This document shows, piece by piece, positions 8,589-17,291 of a stretch of 64,000 nt of DNA. Under the pieces are notes generated by a model. It made no database searches and was not told the DNA's origin. It worked only from the letters and a program-made list of their open reading frames with translations. The first letter of the stretch is position 1, and each line of letters begins with the position of its first letter. Both the position numbers and the translations under genes were made by a program. This stretch comes from Actinomycetota bacterium (GTDB lineage: Bacteria > Actinomycetota > CADDZG01 > JAHWKV01): contig JAHWKU010000002.1 of the NCBI GenBank assembly GCA_019347715.1, forward strand, positions 1-64,000. The letters run 5' to 3'.

Positions 8589-10757
8589 GTTTTGGTTGTC
8601 AGATTGGGCAACGGCCAGACTCCGGAACGCGCCGCGATCTGAACCGGCAAGTTCGATGGTTATCTCAACGAGAACGGGATCGAACATCCTGCTCTTCTGC
8701 CTCCGCAGTTCCTCGAGAGCTACATCGAGGGCCATTCCCTTGCGATATGGACGATCGGAGAGCATCGAAGTAAGAGTGTCCGCAATCGCGAGAACTCTTG
8801 CGGCATGGGGAATCTCTTCGGCAGTTTTCCCCTCGGGGTAGCCTTTTCCGTCCCAGCGCTCATGGTGTGCTCCAACAATCCTTCCGATCTCAGGGTCCAG
8901 GCCGATCGCATCAAGGATGCGGCGGCTTAGGGTGGGGTGCTGCTTCACCCGGTCGTACTCGTCATCGGTGAGTCGCACGGTCGAGTCGATGATTGTGTCT
9001 GGCGCGCCGATCTTGCCGAGATCGTGCAGGTGGGATGCAATACGGAGATTTTCGAGTTGTTTGACCGAGAGCCCTGCCGCCTTGCCGATGCGCCCTGCAA
9101 GGCTGGCGAGATGAGCGGGATGTTCACGACTGAAGTGATCGATCTCGTCGAGTAGTGCAGCCACTTCACTCAGGGCTTCAATAATCACTGCTTGAGCATG
9201 CCTGCGGGTCAATGTGGAGGCTTTAGAACCGAAGATCCTTGCGATTGCGCCGAGGAGGCGGAGTCTTCTTTCCGATAGCAGATGGCCCCTTCTGCGAAGA
9301 AGGATCGCGGTGCCAGCGTGTTGCGTCTGACCTGCTATTGGAATAAACACGACCTGTCCTTCATCGCGGTTGGCTTCAACCGGATCTCCCCCCGTCATGG
9401 CCTGTAGCAGGTGGTCGGGTATATCTCCCGTCTGCGCGGCCGTCGAAAGCCTGGAGCGCGTATGGGTCCAAACCCGCCCTGAATGTGCGAACGCGCCGAG
9501 CAAGAGGACTTCCAGGAGAGCTTCGAAGAACCTCCGAGTTGATGCTGCAGGAACATCGCCGGCGTTGCGGGCCGTTTTTCTGACCGTAGGCATGACGGCC
9601 AAGTGAAGACCGAGCACAAGAAAGATCGGAACGATGTCTACCCAGGTTCCTCCTTCAAACGCTATTCCGCTCAGAAACCACATAGCAAGCGCGACGATTG
9701 GCGGAAAGGCGAAATCCACAGCCGGTCGTTGTTCCGTCGCTCCGAGAGTCAGGGCCAGAGACACCGCCATAAGGGCGGCAACGACGATCCATATCGGTGC
9801 CCGCGTGATTCCTCTTCCCTGAATGAGAGCACTGGCGATTTGAGCGGTGATCTCGACATCGGTCATGGATCCCATGGGGGTCTTCCACAGCCTTGCCCGG
9901 TTTTCTGCGATCAGGCCGAGGAGGACCACCTTTCCACGCACGTCGACTTCCCCGGCCATTACATCTCTAAAACGGGGGTAGCTGGCACGATCCGGCCGCC
10001 GGTCGTATCTGATCAGCAGCCTAGGACCGGGCCCCAGCTGCTGATATTCACCGATCATCTGAGCCTGTCGCGGCAGCCTGACGTTGCGATCGGCGGCGGC
10101 TGCTGCCACAGCAAGACCCATCTCAACGCGGTCACCAATAAACGGGGTAAAGCGCCGAAGGACTCCGTCCGGCCCTGCGAGGCGATTTGTGAAACCAACC
10201 GCAGTTGACGCCAGCGTCAGATCACCGGGAAGCTCATCGCGCGCAGGCGGGACTCCTCCATCGAGGAGATCGCGCTCCTCGATGGGGCTGAATGCAAAAG
10301 AAAAGACGGCGCTGGTATCAGATACCGTTTCCGTCAATTCAGAAATGGCTTCGGGAGATCCATCGATCCGGTCGTTGAAGGCTACATCCGTCGCGCCGAG
10401 CTCCTTCACCTTGACGACGAAGCTCCCAAGCTTCTGTGGATCTGCTGGATAACCAAGTTCCTGGAGGTCGGTCTCATCGATGCCGACGATTACGATTCTG
10501 TCTGTCAGATGGCCTGCGGCAGTAGCCCGGATGCGCGAGTCGTATATCCGTTTTTCTAGAGGTTCCAATACTCCCGCGGTATAGAGAACGGCCGACAGCG
10601 CGCCAATCACAAACCCCCCGATGAGGACGCTTCGGCCTAACTGTCTCGTTGGCAAATCTGACCCCCGTATTCGTGGTGCCGTGTTGGGATTGTATTGAGG
10701 TACTCCTGTGATGAGGGGGATTCCCATGCAGGCCGAGTTGGAATAGCCTTCGCTCAT
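8574..10757 (-). CDS. CHASE2 sensor with HD-GYP domain (putative cyclic-di-GMP phosphodiesterase)
   Basis: The N-terminal part has a membrane segment followed by a CHASE2 extracellular sensor (RIYDSRIRATA, VIVGIDETDLQELGYP, VGFTNRLAGPDGVLRRFTPF, GKVVLLG). A membrane hairpin region and a GAF-like segment follow, then an HD-GYP domain with H578-D579 (HLHDLGKIGAPD) and G639-Y640-P641 in HHERWDGKGYPEG. HD-GYP domains hydrolyse cyclic-di-GMP, so this is likely a membrane receptor controlling that second messenger. The ATG 10757 overlaps the start codon of the divergent methyltransferase gene by two bases; an internal TTG near residue 36 (LPTRQLGRS) is a credible alternative start. Confidence 0.9.
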   Translation of the reverse strand: MSEGYSNSACMGIPLITGVPQYNPNTAPRIRGSDLPTRQLGRSVLIGGFVIGALSAVLYTAGVLEPLEKRIYDSRIRATAAGHLTDRIVIVGIDETDLQELGYPADPQKLGSFVVKVKELGATDVAFNDRIDGSPEAISELTETVSDTSAVFSFAFSPIEERDLLDGGVPPARDELPGDLTLASTAVGFTNRLAGPDGVLRRFTPFIGDRVEMGLAVAAAAADRNVRLPRQAQMIGEYQQLGPGPRLLIRYDRRPDRASYPRFRDVMAGEVDVRGKVVLLGLIAENRARLWKTPMGSMTDVEITAQIASALIQGRGITRAPIWIVVAALMAVSLALTLGATEQRPAVDFAFPPIVALAMWFLSGIAFEGGTWVDIVPIFLVLGLHLAVMPTVRKTARNAGDVPAASTRRFFEALLEVLLLGAFAHSGRVWTHTRSRLSTAAQTGDIPDHLLQAMTGGDPVEANRDEGQVVFIPIAGQTQHAGTAILLRRRGHLLSERRLRLLGAIARIFGSKASTLTRRHAQAVIIEALSEVAALLDEIDHFSREHPAHLASLAGRIGKAAGLSVKQLENLRIASHLHDLGKIGAPDTIIDSTVRLTDDEYDRVKQHPTLSRRILDAIGLDPEIGRIVGAHHERWDGKGYPEGKTAEEIPHAARVLAIADTLTSMLSDRPYRKGMALDVALEELRRQKSRMFDPVLVEITIELAGSDRGAFRSLAVAQSDNQNAEAL
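10721..10749 (+). promoter_or_regulatory. Possible promoter of the methyltransferase gene
   Basis: TTCCCA (10721-10726), a 17-nt gap and TAGCCT (10744-10749) lie 6 nt before ATG 10756, which would give a leaderless message. The -35 match is poor. If used, it lies inside the 5' end of the long HD-GYP frame. Confidence 0.35.
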
Positions 10758-11340
10758 GGTTCGTTCCGTCCAGGACTACGAGGAGCTCTATCGCACGAAG
10801 ACCTGGGCCTATGGAGACAAGCCTGACGTCGAGTTCGTGAGAGCACTCGCAGGCGCCCCGAGGGGAAAGGCGCTCGACGTGGGCGGCGGCCAGGGCCGGC
10901 ACGCTCTTGCATTGTCCGCTCTAGGGTTCGACGTGACGCTCGTAGACGTGGCGGGCGAGGGGCTTCGTCAGGCATCAGAGGCCTCTCAGGAAAAAAGTCT
11001 TCCTCTCCACATAGTCCAGTCCGACGTTTCCTCCCTCGATTTCGACGACGACTACCAGGTGATCGTCTGCGCGCTTTTCTTCCATCAGGTCAACAAGAAG
11101 ACAGCCCTGGATCTCACGAAGAGGATGGGGGTTTCGCTCAACTCCGGCGGGATCTTTTATCTCAGTCTCCCCGGTTACAACGCAGAAACCGAGGGGCTCG
11201 CCCGCGACCTTCTCGAACAAGCGGGGTGCCGCGAGGAGTGGCTCATCAAGAAGCTGGTGACGAAGAAGGATCGGCCGAAGCTTCAGGTCGCGCGTCGAAA
11301 CGAGACGATGGCGCTTGGAAAAGCGCTGAAACGGCGTTGA
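10756..11340 (+). CDS. SAM-dependent methyltransferase (class I, TehB-like)
   Basis: This 194-residue class I methyltransferase starts MVRSVQDYEELYRTKTWAYG. It has the SAM-binding motif I ALDVGGGQGRHALALS, the acidic end of strand 2 (VTLVDVAGEG) and motif IV DDYQVIVCALFFHQV. The N-terminal WAYGD-PD pattern resembles TehB/thiopurine-type small-molecule methyltransferases. Substrate is unknown. Its last codon overlaps the TTG start of udgB (TTGA), so the two are translationally coupled. Confidence 0.8.
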   Translation: MVRSVQDYEELYRTKTWAYGDKPDVEFVRALAGAPRGKALDVGGGQGRHALALSALGFDVTLVDVAGEGLRQASEASQEKSLPLHIVQSDVSSLDFDDDYQVIVCALFFHQVNKKTALDLTKRMGVSLNSGGIFYLSLPGYNAETEGLARDLLEQAGCREEWLIKKLVTKKDRPKLQVARRNETMALGKALKRR

Positions 11341-12020
11341 GTCCGCGGGATTCGATATCCCGCATCACCGCCGAGGTAGTCAGCTGCAGGAAGTGTCCTC
11401 GTCTGGTCGAGTGGCGAGAAGAGGCAGCCCGAAACCCTCCCGCCCGATTCGACGCGGAGACGTACTGGGCTCGTCCTCTTCCGGGATTTGGAGACCCCCG
11501 CGCCCGTGTGCTGGTCATCGGGCTGGCGCCGGCCGCGCACGGCGGCAATCGGACCGGAAGGATCTTTACAGGGGACCGTTCCGGAGATTGGCTTTTTCGG
11601 GCACTACACCGAGCCGGATTTGCGAACCAGCCAGAGTCCCTTCATCGTAAAGACGGTCTGCGTCTTTCTGATTGTTACGTCGCCGCGGCGGTGAGATGCG
11701 CTCCTCCCTCCAACAAGCCTGCCGTTGGAGAACGCGACAACTGTTTGCCCTATCTGCAGCGCGAACTGGCAGTTCTTCGAAATGTAAAGGTAATGGTTGC
11801 ACTGGGATCTTTTGCATGGGATTGCTCACTCAAGGTGCTGAAGGCCGCGGGAGAGCGGCCGGTTGTTCCAAGGCCTCGTTTCACTCATCTGGCCGAGGCA
11901 AGAGCAGGAAGGTATTTGCTGCTCGGTTCATACCACCCAAGTCAGCAAAACACTTTTACCGGTACCCTTACGGAGAAAGCATTCGACGCAGTCTTCGAAA
12001 GAGCCAGGAAGGAGATTTAA
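11337..12020 (+). CDS. Uracil-DNA glycosylase family 5 (UdgB-type)
   Basis: The protein excises uracil and related deaminated bases from DNA. The diagnostic motif A GLAPAAHGGNRTGRIFTGD and the motif B region LLGSYHPSQQNTFTG are present. Cysteines in CRKCPRL, in RCAPP and in ERDNC are placed as the [4Fe-4S] ligands of this family. In motif A, Ala rather than Asp/Glu follows GLAP, as usual for family 5. Start TTG 11337 overlaps the methyltransferase stop and gives 227 residues, the normal size. The longer upstream frame is rejected as overlapping coding sequence. Confidence 0.9.
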   Translation: MSPRDSISRITAEVVSCRKCPRLVEWREEAARNPPARFDAETYWARPLPGFGDPRARVLVIGLAPAAHGGNRTGRIFTGDRSGDWLFRALHRAGFANQPESLHRKDGLRLSDCYVAAAVRCAPPSNKPAVGERDNCLPYLQRELAVLRNVKVMVALGSFAWDCSLKVLKAAGERPVVPRPRFTHLAEARAGRYLLLGSYHPSQQNTFTGTLTEKAFDAVFERARKEI

Positions 12021-12448
12021 TGGACGAAAAGAAGATGATCGAGCTGTTGAACGGAGATATCCAGCACGAGATCGGGGCGGCCCTCACCTATCTGTACCAG
12101 CACGCGACGGCCCCTGGTCTGAAAGGCCAGGTACTAAGGGACATTCTTGCTCCAGAGATTCCGGGCGAGCTCCAGCACGCGATCATGCTCGCAGACAAGG
12201 TGGTGTCCCTCGGTGGAAAGCCCGACCTTGCAGTTCCGGCGGTCAAGACTCAGGAAACCGTCGAAGACATGATCACCTACGACATCGAACTGGAGATCGA
12301 GGCGGTCAAAAACTACACTGCAAGGGCGGATCAGGCGGAGGAACTGGGCGACCTCGGTCTCAAAGTTCAGCTCGAGAACCTCGCCGCGGAGGAGAGCGAG
12401 CACCGCGACATGCTCCAGCGGCTGGCCCGTAACATCGAAGCCCTTTAG
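12020..12448 (+). CDS. Ferritin-like (bacterioferritin/rubrerythrin-type) domain protein
   Basis: This 142-residue all-helical protein shows the paired carboxylate pattern of ferritin-like di-iron proteins: DIQHEIGAALTYLYQH on helix 1, EIPGELQHAIMLADKV on helix 2, IELEIEAVKNYTARADQAEE on helix 3 and AAEESEHRDMLQRL on helix 4. Such proteins store iron or detoxify peroxides. The ATG at 12020 overlaps the udgB stop by one base, so it ends a methyltransferase-udgB-ferritin operon. Metal binding is inferred from E/H placement. Confidence 0.82.
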   Translation: MDEKKMIELLNGDIQHEIGAALTYLYQHATAPGLKGQVLRDILAPEIPGELQHAIMLADKVVSLGGKPDLAVPAVKTQETVEDMITYDIELEIEAVKNYTARADQAEELGDLGLKVQLENLAAEESEHRDMLQRLARNIEAL

Positions 12449-12451
12449 GTT

Positions 12452-13732
12452 CTAGCGAAGACCGATCACGCCGGGCGCGAAGCGCCTCAGGATGTGTCCG
12501 GCGACGGCCAAAAGAAGCAGGAGCGCACTCCCGTAGTTGATCGCGCGCGTTGGCTCGCGACCCTCGGGTGAACTCAACGCAACCTCTCCAGAAAGCTCAG
12601 GTGGGGGATTGGAGCTCTCTTCGAGCGCGAGTGGCGAAGGCGACTCGACTGGAGCTTCGGGCGCCGGGGCGGGCGCAGTTGCCTGGGTTCTCGGCCGCTG
12701 GCTCCCCGAATTTCTCGAAGGAGCCGTTGGAGCCTGGGTGGGCTCGATCCGCTGAACTCCCAGGGCCGCGGCGGTGTCCAGCAGTCCCCAGCCGTGCTCG
12801 TTGTCGCGCCCGGGGGGACCCAGATCTCTTGCAGTCTTCAATATCCGGTCGGCAGCCTGAGTGTTCGACATCCCTTTCGACATCAAAAGAGATGCGGTGC
12901 CGGCCACGAAAGGCACCGATATGGATGTTCCGCTCGCGCTCCCATACACGTTGGCCCCATGTTCCCTGGACCACCAGGTGGACACGACATCGACTCCGGG
13001 GGCGATCAAGTCGAGTCCTGGTCCGTAGCTCGAGAACTGCCAGCGCCCGTCGTTGCGGTCGCTCGCTCCCACCACGAGGATGCCGGCGCGGTCCGCGTCG
13101 TAGCTCGTCGAGGCCTGCCCGGTGTTTCCTGCGGCGATGATGACCGCGGCCCCGGCATTTGCAGCGTTTTTGATCGCCGTGTCCACACGGGGGTCGGCCA
13201 GCGGAAGCGGAACGGGCGCGGGGTGGGAGCCCTGATCGTTGAGGCCGTCGAGGCTCAGATTGATAATTAGTTTCTTTCCCAGTTCCTGAGCTCTGCCGAC
13301 TGAATAATCGATGGCCTGCCTGACATCGTCGGGTTCCCCAACTCCATCTTGGTTGATGGCTCGTACAGGAAGGATCTGGGCTGCAGGGGCAACCGAGGCG
13401 ACTCCCTTCGAGTTGTTCGTGGCGGCTGCGGCTACCCCCGCCACAAGAGTGCCGTGCCCGTGCTCGTCGGAAGCATCGCCGTCACCGGAGACGAAGTCGT
13501 TTCCCGGCACGAGCTTGCTCTTGAGATCCTCGTGGTTCAGATCGACGCCCGTATCGATTACTGCGATCAGGACTCCTCCGCCGGTGGCTGAGGTCCAGGC
13601 GAACTCTGCCCCGACGCGGTGAAGTCCCCATTGCTGGGAAAAGCGCGGGTCGTTGGAGGCGGCAGAGACCGCGGAAGGCACGAGCAGTGCACCAATAAGC
13701 AAGGCAGCCGCAGCCCGCCGTCTCAGACCCAT
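12452..13732 (-). CDS. Secreted subtilisin-like serine protease (S8) with C-terminal membrane anchor
   Basis: From ATG 13732 the protein has a signal peptide (RRRAAAALLIGALLVPSAVSA) and a peptidase S8 domain with D60 (AVIDTGVD), H93 (HGHGTLVAG), N203 (IIAAGNTG) and S270 (SGTSISVPFVAG). A Pro/Ala/Ser-rich linker follows, then a C-terminal hydrophobic helix (SALLLLLAVAGHILRRF) with a basic tail. This layout resembles the mycosins (MycP) of mycobacteria, but no type VII secretion genes are nearby. The longer frame to 13840 overlaps the DinB gene; the chosen start overlaps it by only 10 nt, so the two are likely one operon. Confidence 0.9.
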   Translation of the reverse strand: MGLRRRAAAALLIGALLVPSAVSAASNDPRFSQQWGLHRVGAEFAWTSATGGGVLIAVIDTGVDLNHEDLKSKLVPGNDFVSGDGDASDEHGHGTLVAGVAAAATNNSKGVASVAPAAQILPVRAINQDGVGEPDDVRQAIDYSVGRAQELGKKLIINLSLDGLNDQGSHPAPVPLPLADPRVDTAIKNAANAGAAVIIAAGNTGQASTSYDADRAGILVVGASDRNDGRWQFSSYGPGLDLIAPGVDVVSTWWSREHGANVYGSASGTSISVPFVAGTASLLMSKGMSNTQAADRILKTARDLGPPGRDNEHGWGLLDTAAALGVQRIEPTQAPTAPSRNSGSQRPRTQATAPAPAPEAPVESPSPLALEESSNPPPELSGEVALSSPEGREPTRAINYGSALLLLLAVAGHILRRFAPGVIGLR

Positions 13733-14307
13733 CCGCTGACGCCGATCCTTCCTCGGATTGAATTCATCTCCCCGACGTGAATGAACCCATGGCTGATGAC
13801 GGTTCCTCCCAGCAAATACCCCGCGGTGCGTCCGGTCCAAAAAGATGTCGCGGTGGTGTTGTCGGCCCCGGCGATCATCGGCGGAATGGTGGCGAGGCGA
13901 GCCTCCATGTCCGGAACCTTATCGAGGTCCTCGGGAGAGATCGTCTTCAGCCATTCGGAAGTCTGACCGGCCACCGTCTTCCAGTACTCATCGCAGGCCT
14001 CGATATCTATGTTGCCGGAGATGGCCTCGACCTCGTCGTCGCCGAGGCCGGTGCCGATGTTGGTGGCGTCCACCCCTAGTTTGTCGATCCACTCGTCGGC
14101 AAGAAGAACCTGTCCCTCTCCGCGAATGATCGAGTTCACTATGGCATCTTCGGTTCGAGCGAGGTGCCACATGAGCCATACGACCGAATTCCCTACACCT
14201 CCGGGCCGCTCTCTCAGCTGCTCAGGAGACAGGACTGAATAGACGGAAGCCTCGAAGAAGCCTCGAACGCCGCGATGCTGTCCTCTGATCCATCTGATGA
14301 GATCCAC
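13723..14307 (-). CDS. DinB/YfiT-family protein
   Basis: This 194-residue protein has the four-helix DinB-like fold signature: an early helix with IRGQHRGVRGFFEA, the central WLMWHLARTEDAI (the first metal-ligand His region) and a late GGTVISHGFIHVGEMNSIRG (two further His). DinB proteins bind metal and include thiol-dependent transferases such as mycothiol-dependent isomerases and S-transferases. The catalytic role here is unknown. It lies upstream of the subtilase in the same direction. Confidence 0.75.
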   Translation of the reverse strand: MDLIRWIRGQHRGVRGFFEASVYSVLSPEQLRERPGGVGNSVVWLMWHLARTEDAIVNSIIRGEGQVLLADEWIDKLGVDATNIGTGLGDDEVEAISGNIDIEACDEYWKTVAGQTSEWLKTISPEDLDKVPDMEARLATIPPMIAGADNTTATSFWTGRTAGYLLGGTVISHGFIHVGEMNSIRGRIGVSGWV

Positions 14308-14340
14308 GATTGGCCCCCTATCTCGAAGCGTTGTGAGAGA

Positions 14341-14346
14341 TAGGGT
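14341..14346 (+). promoter_or_regulatory. Probable -10 box of the 14355 gene
   Basis: TAGGGT lies 8 nt before ATG 14355 and no Shine-Dalgarno is present, consistent with a leaderless message. No good -35 is visible. Confidence 0.4.
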
Positions 14347-14354
14347 ATCTCTCC

Positions 14355-15392
14355 ATGAAGATTGGATATGGACTGATTACCTGCCAAAGGTACCCTGGTG
14401 ATCAGCGAACGGCGGCCGATCTCTACCGCGAGGCCATCGACCTTGCGAGAGCCTGCGAGGCATCGGGGCTCGATAGCGTTTGGACCTCCGAACATCACTT
14501 CTGGGACGACGACTACATGCCGTCTCTGCTCGTGATGTCGGCGGCTTTTGCGGCCGCAACCACATCGATCACGATTGGGACCGCGGTGCTGCTTGCCCCG
14601 CTTTATCACCCCATTCGGCTTGCCGAGGACGCCGCCACGGTCGAGCTCATATCCGGCGGGCGTTTCGTCCTCGGGCTTGGCATTGGATGGCGACAGGAGG
14701 AATTCGACCGGCTGGGCATAGCCATGGAGAACCCCGGCAGAAGAATGAGCGAGATAGTGAAGCTGCTTCGGCTCTCCTGGAAGAACAAGGCATTCACGTT
14801 CGAGGGCAAGGTCTACTCATTCGACAAGACCAACGTCACCCCCAAGCCTTCGAAGCCGGTCCCGATTTGGATCGGCGGCTTCGCCGACGGCGCCCTGAAA
14901 AGGGCCGGAAGGATTGGCGACGGGTACCTCGGCTCCTCCAGCAGGAGAACCGCGCCGGTTGCAGACGAGATGAAGAGAAGGGTGAAGGTAGTCACCGAAG
15001 GAATGGAGAAGGCTGGGCGCGACTCTGGACAGTTCACGTTCGCTTTTCACGAGCCCGTGTGGGTGGCAGAGGATCCGGAGCGAGATGCCGAAGAGATCCT
15101 TCCCCATATCCACTACAGCCGCTGGAAGTACGCCGATATGGGGGCCGAGTTCGGCAGGGAGCCTGGGGCCGACCTTCCGTCACCCCCCTCACTCGACGAC
15201 GACGCCCGCAGAGCGATTCTGGACGGGCTCATCTTAGGAACTCCGCAGCAAGTAGCAGACCGGATCCGGGAATTGCAGGCCGCCGTCGGCGACGAACTGC
15301 ATCTGATCGCCCGCTCCTACTTCCCAGGCATACCTCACGAGAAGTCTCTTCGTCAGATCGAATTGCTGGGACAGGTGCGGAAGCTCCTCTAG
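14355..15392 (+). CDS. LLM-class flavin-dependent oxidoreductase (probably F420-dependent)
   Basis: This 345-residue TIM-barrel protein belongs to the luciferase-like monooxygenase family. It shows the early strand GYGLITCQRY, then LDSVWTSEHHF, the strand/loop ITIGTAVLLAPLYHPIRLAE, GRFVLGLGIGWRQEEFDRLG and PVPIWIGGFADGALKRAGRIGD. In Actinomycetota this subfamily usually uses coenzyme F420, though some members use FMN. Substrate is unknown. It overlaps the convergent DUF3891 gene by 4 nt at the stop codons. Confidence 0.87.
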   Translation: MKIGYGLITCQRYPGDQRTAADLYREAIDLARACEASGLDSVWTSEHHFWDDDYMPSLLVMSAAFAAATTSITIGTAVLLAPLYHPIRLAEDAATVELISGGRFVLGLGIGWRQEEFDRLGIAMENPGRRMSEIVKLLRLSWKNKAFTFEGKVYSFDKTNVTPKPSKPVPIWIGGFADGALKRAGRIGDGYLGSSSRRTAPVADEMKRRVKVVTEGMEKAGRDSGQFTFAFHEPVWVAEDPERDAEEILPHIHYSRWKYADMGAEFGREPGADLPSPPSLDDDARRAILDGLILGTPQQVADRIRELQAAVGDELHLIARSYFPGIPHEKSLRQIELLGQVRKLL

Positions 15393-16147
15393 GCCACCTC
15401 GAAGGAAAGCTCGACGCGTTCACCTGACGCGAGAGCCTCGCGGAAGGCCTTCGAGCTATGGAATTCTCCGACGCTCAGACTCACCGCCGGGATCGCGAAT
15501 TCGAATGGCCCACCGAATGGCGAAGGCTTGAACGTCGCCCTGCCCTCAGAAACTTCGATTGAGATAGGAAGGTCACTGCCGGGCACTCCTTCGATGGAAG
15601 TCGGATGCAGATCGGCGGGGGCAGTCATGCAAAAGTACAGAGACAACCGGTCGAATACTTGCAGGAGACGGTAATGCGGCATCGGGTCCACTCCCAGCTC
15701 CGAGCGCAGACGGTTCTGGCGCGCCGATTCTTCTTGTAGAAAGTTGTCGGCCATCCTCCGGTCTTCACCATCCAGGCCATCGACAAGCCGGGATGCACCG
15801 GGTTCGTAGCGGCCGAGAAATAGGCCGGTGAGGTGCATCGACACCAGAAGAATGGTCCAAGGATCTTCTCCAAGGACTGCCCTGATGCCTTCCTCGTAGA
15901 CCCCAAGGCGATCGGGAATCGGAAGAGTGATGAAATCGTATGGATTGCCGTCGGTATTGACGGTCGGCGCGGCATCCCAGCCGATCCAGCCGTCATCGTG
16001 CCGGTTGGTCGCGTTCACGACTCTGTCCCACGGGGCCGGCCGAAGATATGGCCCTTCATTCCAGTGTTTCGCGAACAGCCCCGAAAGGCGGGCGTGATCG
16101 GCCTGATCGATGGCGATCAACTGCGATTTGCTCCTCTGGAGGATCAC
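15389..16147 (-). CDS. DUF3891 family protein
   Basis: The 252-residue translation begins MILQRSKSQLIAIDQADHARLSG and contains RHDDGWIGWDAAPTV, the conserved HxxGW region of DUF3891. The family has no known function; its conserved His/Asp residues suggest a metal-dependent helical fold. It is transcribed leftward 6 nt after the histidine phosphatase gene, probably as one operon. Confidence 0.75.
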   Translation of the reverse strand: MILQRSKSQLIAIDQADHARLSGLFAKHWNEGPYLRPAPWDRVVNATNRHDDGWIGWDAAPTVNTDGNPYDFITLPIPDRLGVYEEGIRAVLGEDPWTILLVSMHLTGLFLGRYEPGASRLVDGLDGEDRRMADNFLQEESARQNRLRSELGVDPMPHYRLLQVFDRLSLYFCMTAPADLHPTSIEGVPGSDLPISIEVSEGRATFKPSPFGGPFEFAIPAVSLSVGEFHSSKAFREALASGERVELSFEVA

Positions 16148-16153
16148 GGTTTC

Positions 16154-16756
16154 TTATTCGACTCGGGTTCCAACATCAAGGTAGTCGCTCGTAAGTACGT
16201 GATCCCCTTCGAAGGTGAAAGTTGAGATCGATGCTCTGGCACACGGGTGACCCGATGCCCACGCTGGCCCCCGTCGATTTTCCAGACGCATGCGGGCGAC
16301 GATGATGGGAGTCATGTGAGAAACCGCGACCACTTCCTCTCCAGGGTGCTTCTCGCGCATGCGACGGATGGCCTCTAGCATGCGATTGCCAGTTGAGGCA
16401 TAGCTCTCTCCCCAGCTGGGCTTCAAGGGATTGATGAAGTGCAGGGCCCTAAATGGGTTGCGAAACAAGCGGGTATCGCCCGGTCTTCCTTGAAGCCGCG
16501 TTTCGCTCTCTATCAGGTCCATGTCCTCGATCACCTCCAGGGCATGCGGCCTCGCGATGGCAGAAGAGGTCTCTATTGCCCTTTCGAGTGGGCTGGAGTA
16601 AACGGCCGCGATCTCGCTCGAGGCGAAGTGCTTGGCCAGTGCCTCTGCCTGTCGGCGGCCCCTCTCGGAGAGAACGAAACCGGACAGGCGGCCGTACCAG
16701 ATGTTGTCGGGGTTCTCTACTTCGGCGTGACGAACGAGGTGGATTAACGTTGGCAT
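16154..16756 (-). CDS. Histidine phosphatase family protein
   Basis: This 200-residue phosphoglycerate-mutase-like protein has the phospho-acceptor His in IHLVRHAEVENP (RHA in place of the commoner RHG). SERGRRQAEALAKHF, VYSSPLERAIETSSAIA and the second catalytic His in VVAVSHMTPIIVARM follow. It should dephosphorylate a small molecule via a phosphohistidine intermediate. Close actinobacterial relatives of this size act on various sugar and isoprenoid phosphates, so the substrate stays open. Confidence 0.85.
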   Translation of the reverse strand: MPTLIHLVRHAEVENPDNIWYGRLSGFVLSERGRRQAEALAKHFASSEIAAVYSSPLERAIETSSAIARPHALEVIEDMDLIESETRLQGRPGDTRLFRNPFRALHFINPLKPSWGESYASTGNRMLEAIRRMREKHPGEEVVAVSHMTPIIVARMRLENRRGPAWASGHPCARASISTFTFEGDHVLTSDYLDVGTRVE

Positions 16757-16790
16757 GCGCAGAGCGTAACCGAGCGAAAGGAGTTTGAAG

Positions 16791-17279
16791 TTGAACCTTG
16801 CCGTCGCATTGCTTATTGCTGCCGTTGGTGGCCTGATCGGTGTGAAGATCGGTCTTCCTCAGGGGGCCTTGCTCGGATCTCTGATTGCAGTCAGCTTCGT
16901 GAACGCAACCGGTCTCCTCCCGGTGAAACGGCTTCCAGACCCAGTGGTGTTCGGCCTTTACGTCCTGATCTCTGTCGAGCTCGGATCCCAGGTGGATCGT
17001 TCGACGATCCTGACCCTTTCGAAAGCCTGGCTGCCAACCGTTGCCTTCGTAGTGGCGTTGATTGGCTTCACGGTGTTGGTCTCCGTCGTGATCACGAGGT
17101 TGTTCGACATCGACCTTGCGACGGCTCTGTACGGGACTGCCCCCGGCGCTCTGAGCGGAATCACTGCAGCGGGAGGTCAGGTGGGAGCCAATGTAGCTGT
17201 GATGATCGCCATGCATACGCTGAGAGTCACCGTGATTGTGGTGGCGATCCCGCTAATACATAGACTGATAGCTCGCTGA
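16791..17279 (+). CDS. AbrB-family membrane protein, single-repeat form
   Basis: This short hydrophobic protein (about 162 residues) has five or six membrane segments and the AbrB/ammonia-monooxygenase-like signature: GLIGVKIGLPQGALLGSL, TALYGTAPGALSGITAAGGQ and GANVAVMIAMHTLRV. Family members are usually about 350 residues with two such repeats; this one has only one. Start TTG 16791 sits 7 nt after AAAGGAG; TTG 16785 is too close to that site. It is followed 12 nt later by an SDR gene. Transport substrate is unknown. Confidence 0.78.
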   Translation: MNLAVALLIAAVGGLIGVKIGLPQGALLGSLIAVSFVNATGLLPVKRLPDPVVFGLYVLISVELGSQVDRSTILTLSKAWLPTVAFVVALIGFTVLVSVVITRLFDIDLATALYGTAPGALSGITAAGGQVGANVAVMIAMHTLRVTVIVVAIPLIHRLIAR

Positions 17280-17291
17280 CAAGGGGACTGC

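Noticed and set aside
13000-13600. Possible type VII secretion context for the mycosin-like subtilase
   Set aside because: No Ecc, WXG100, PE or PPE-like gene is within view; the neighbours are a DinB protein and a ferritin-like protein.
14480-15427. Open frame of 315 codons overlapping the LLM-class gene in another frame
   Set aside because: It is an Arg-rich shadow of a GC-rich coding region; the frame at 14355 has all family motifs.
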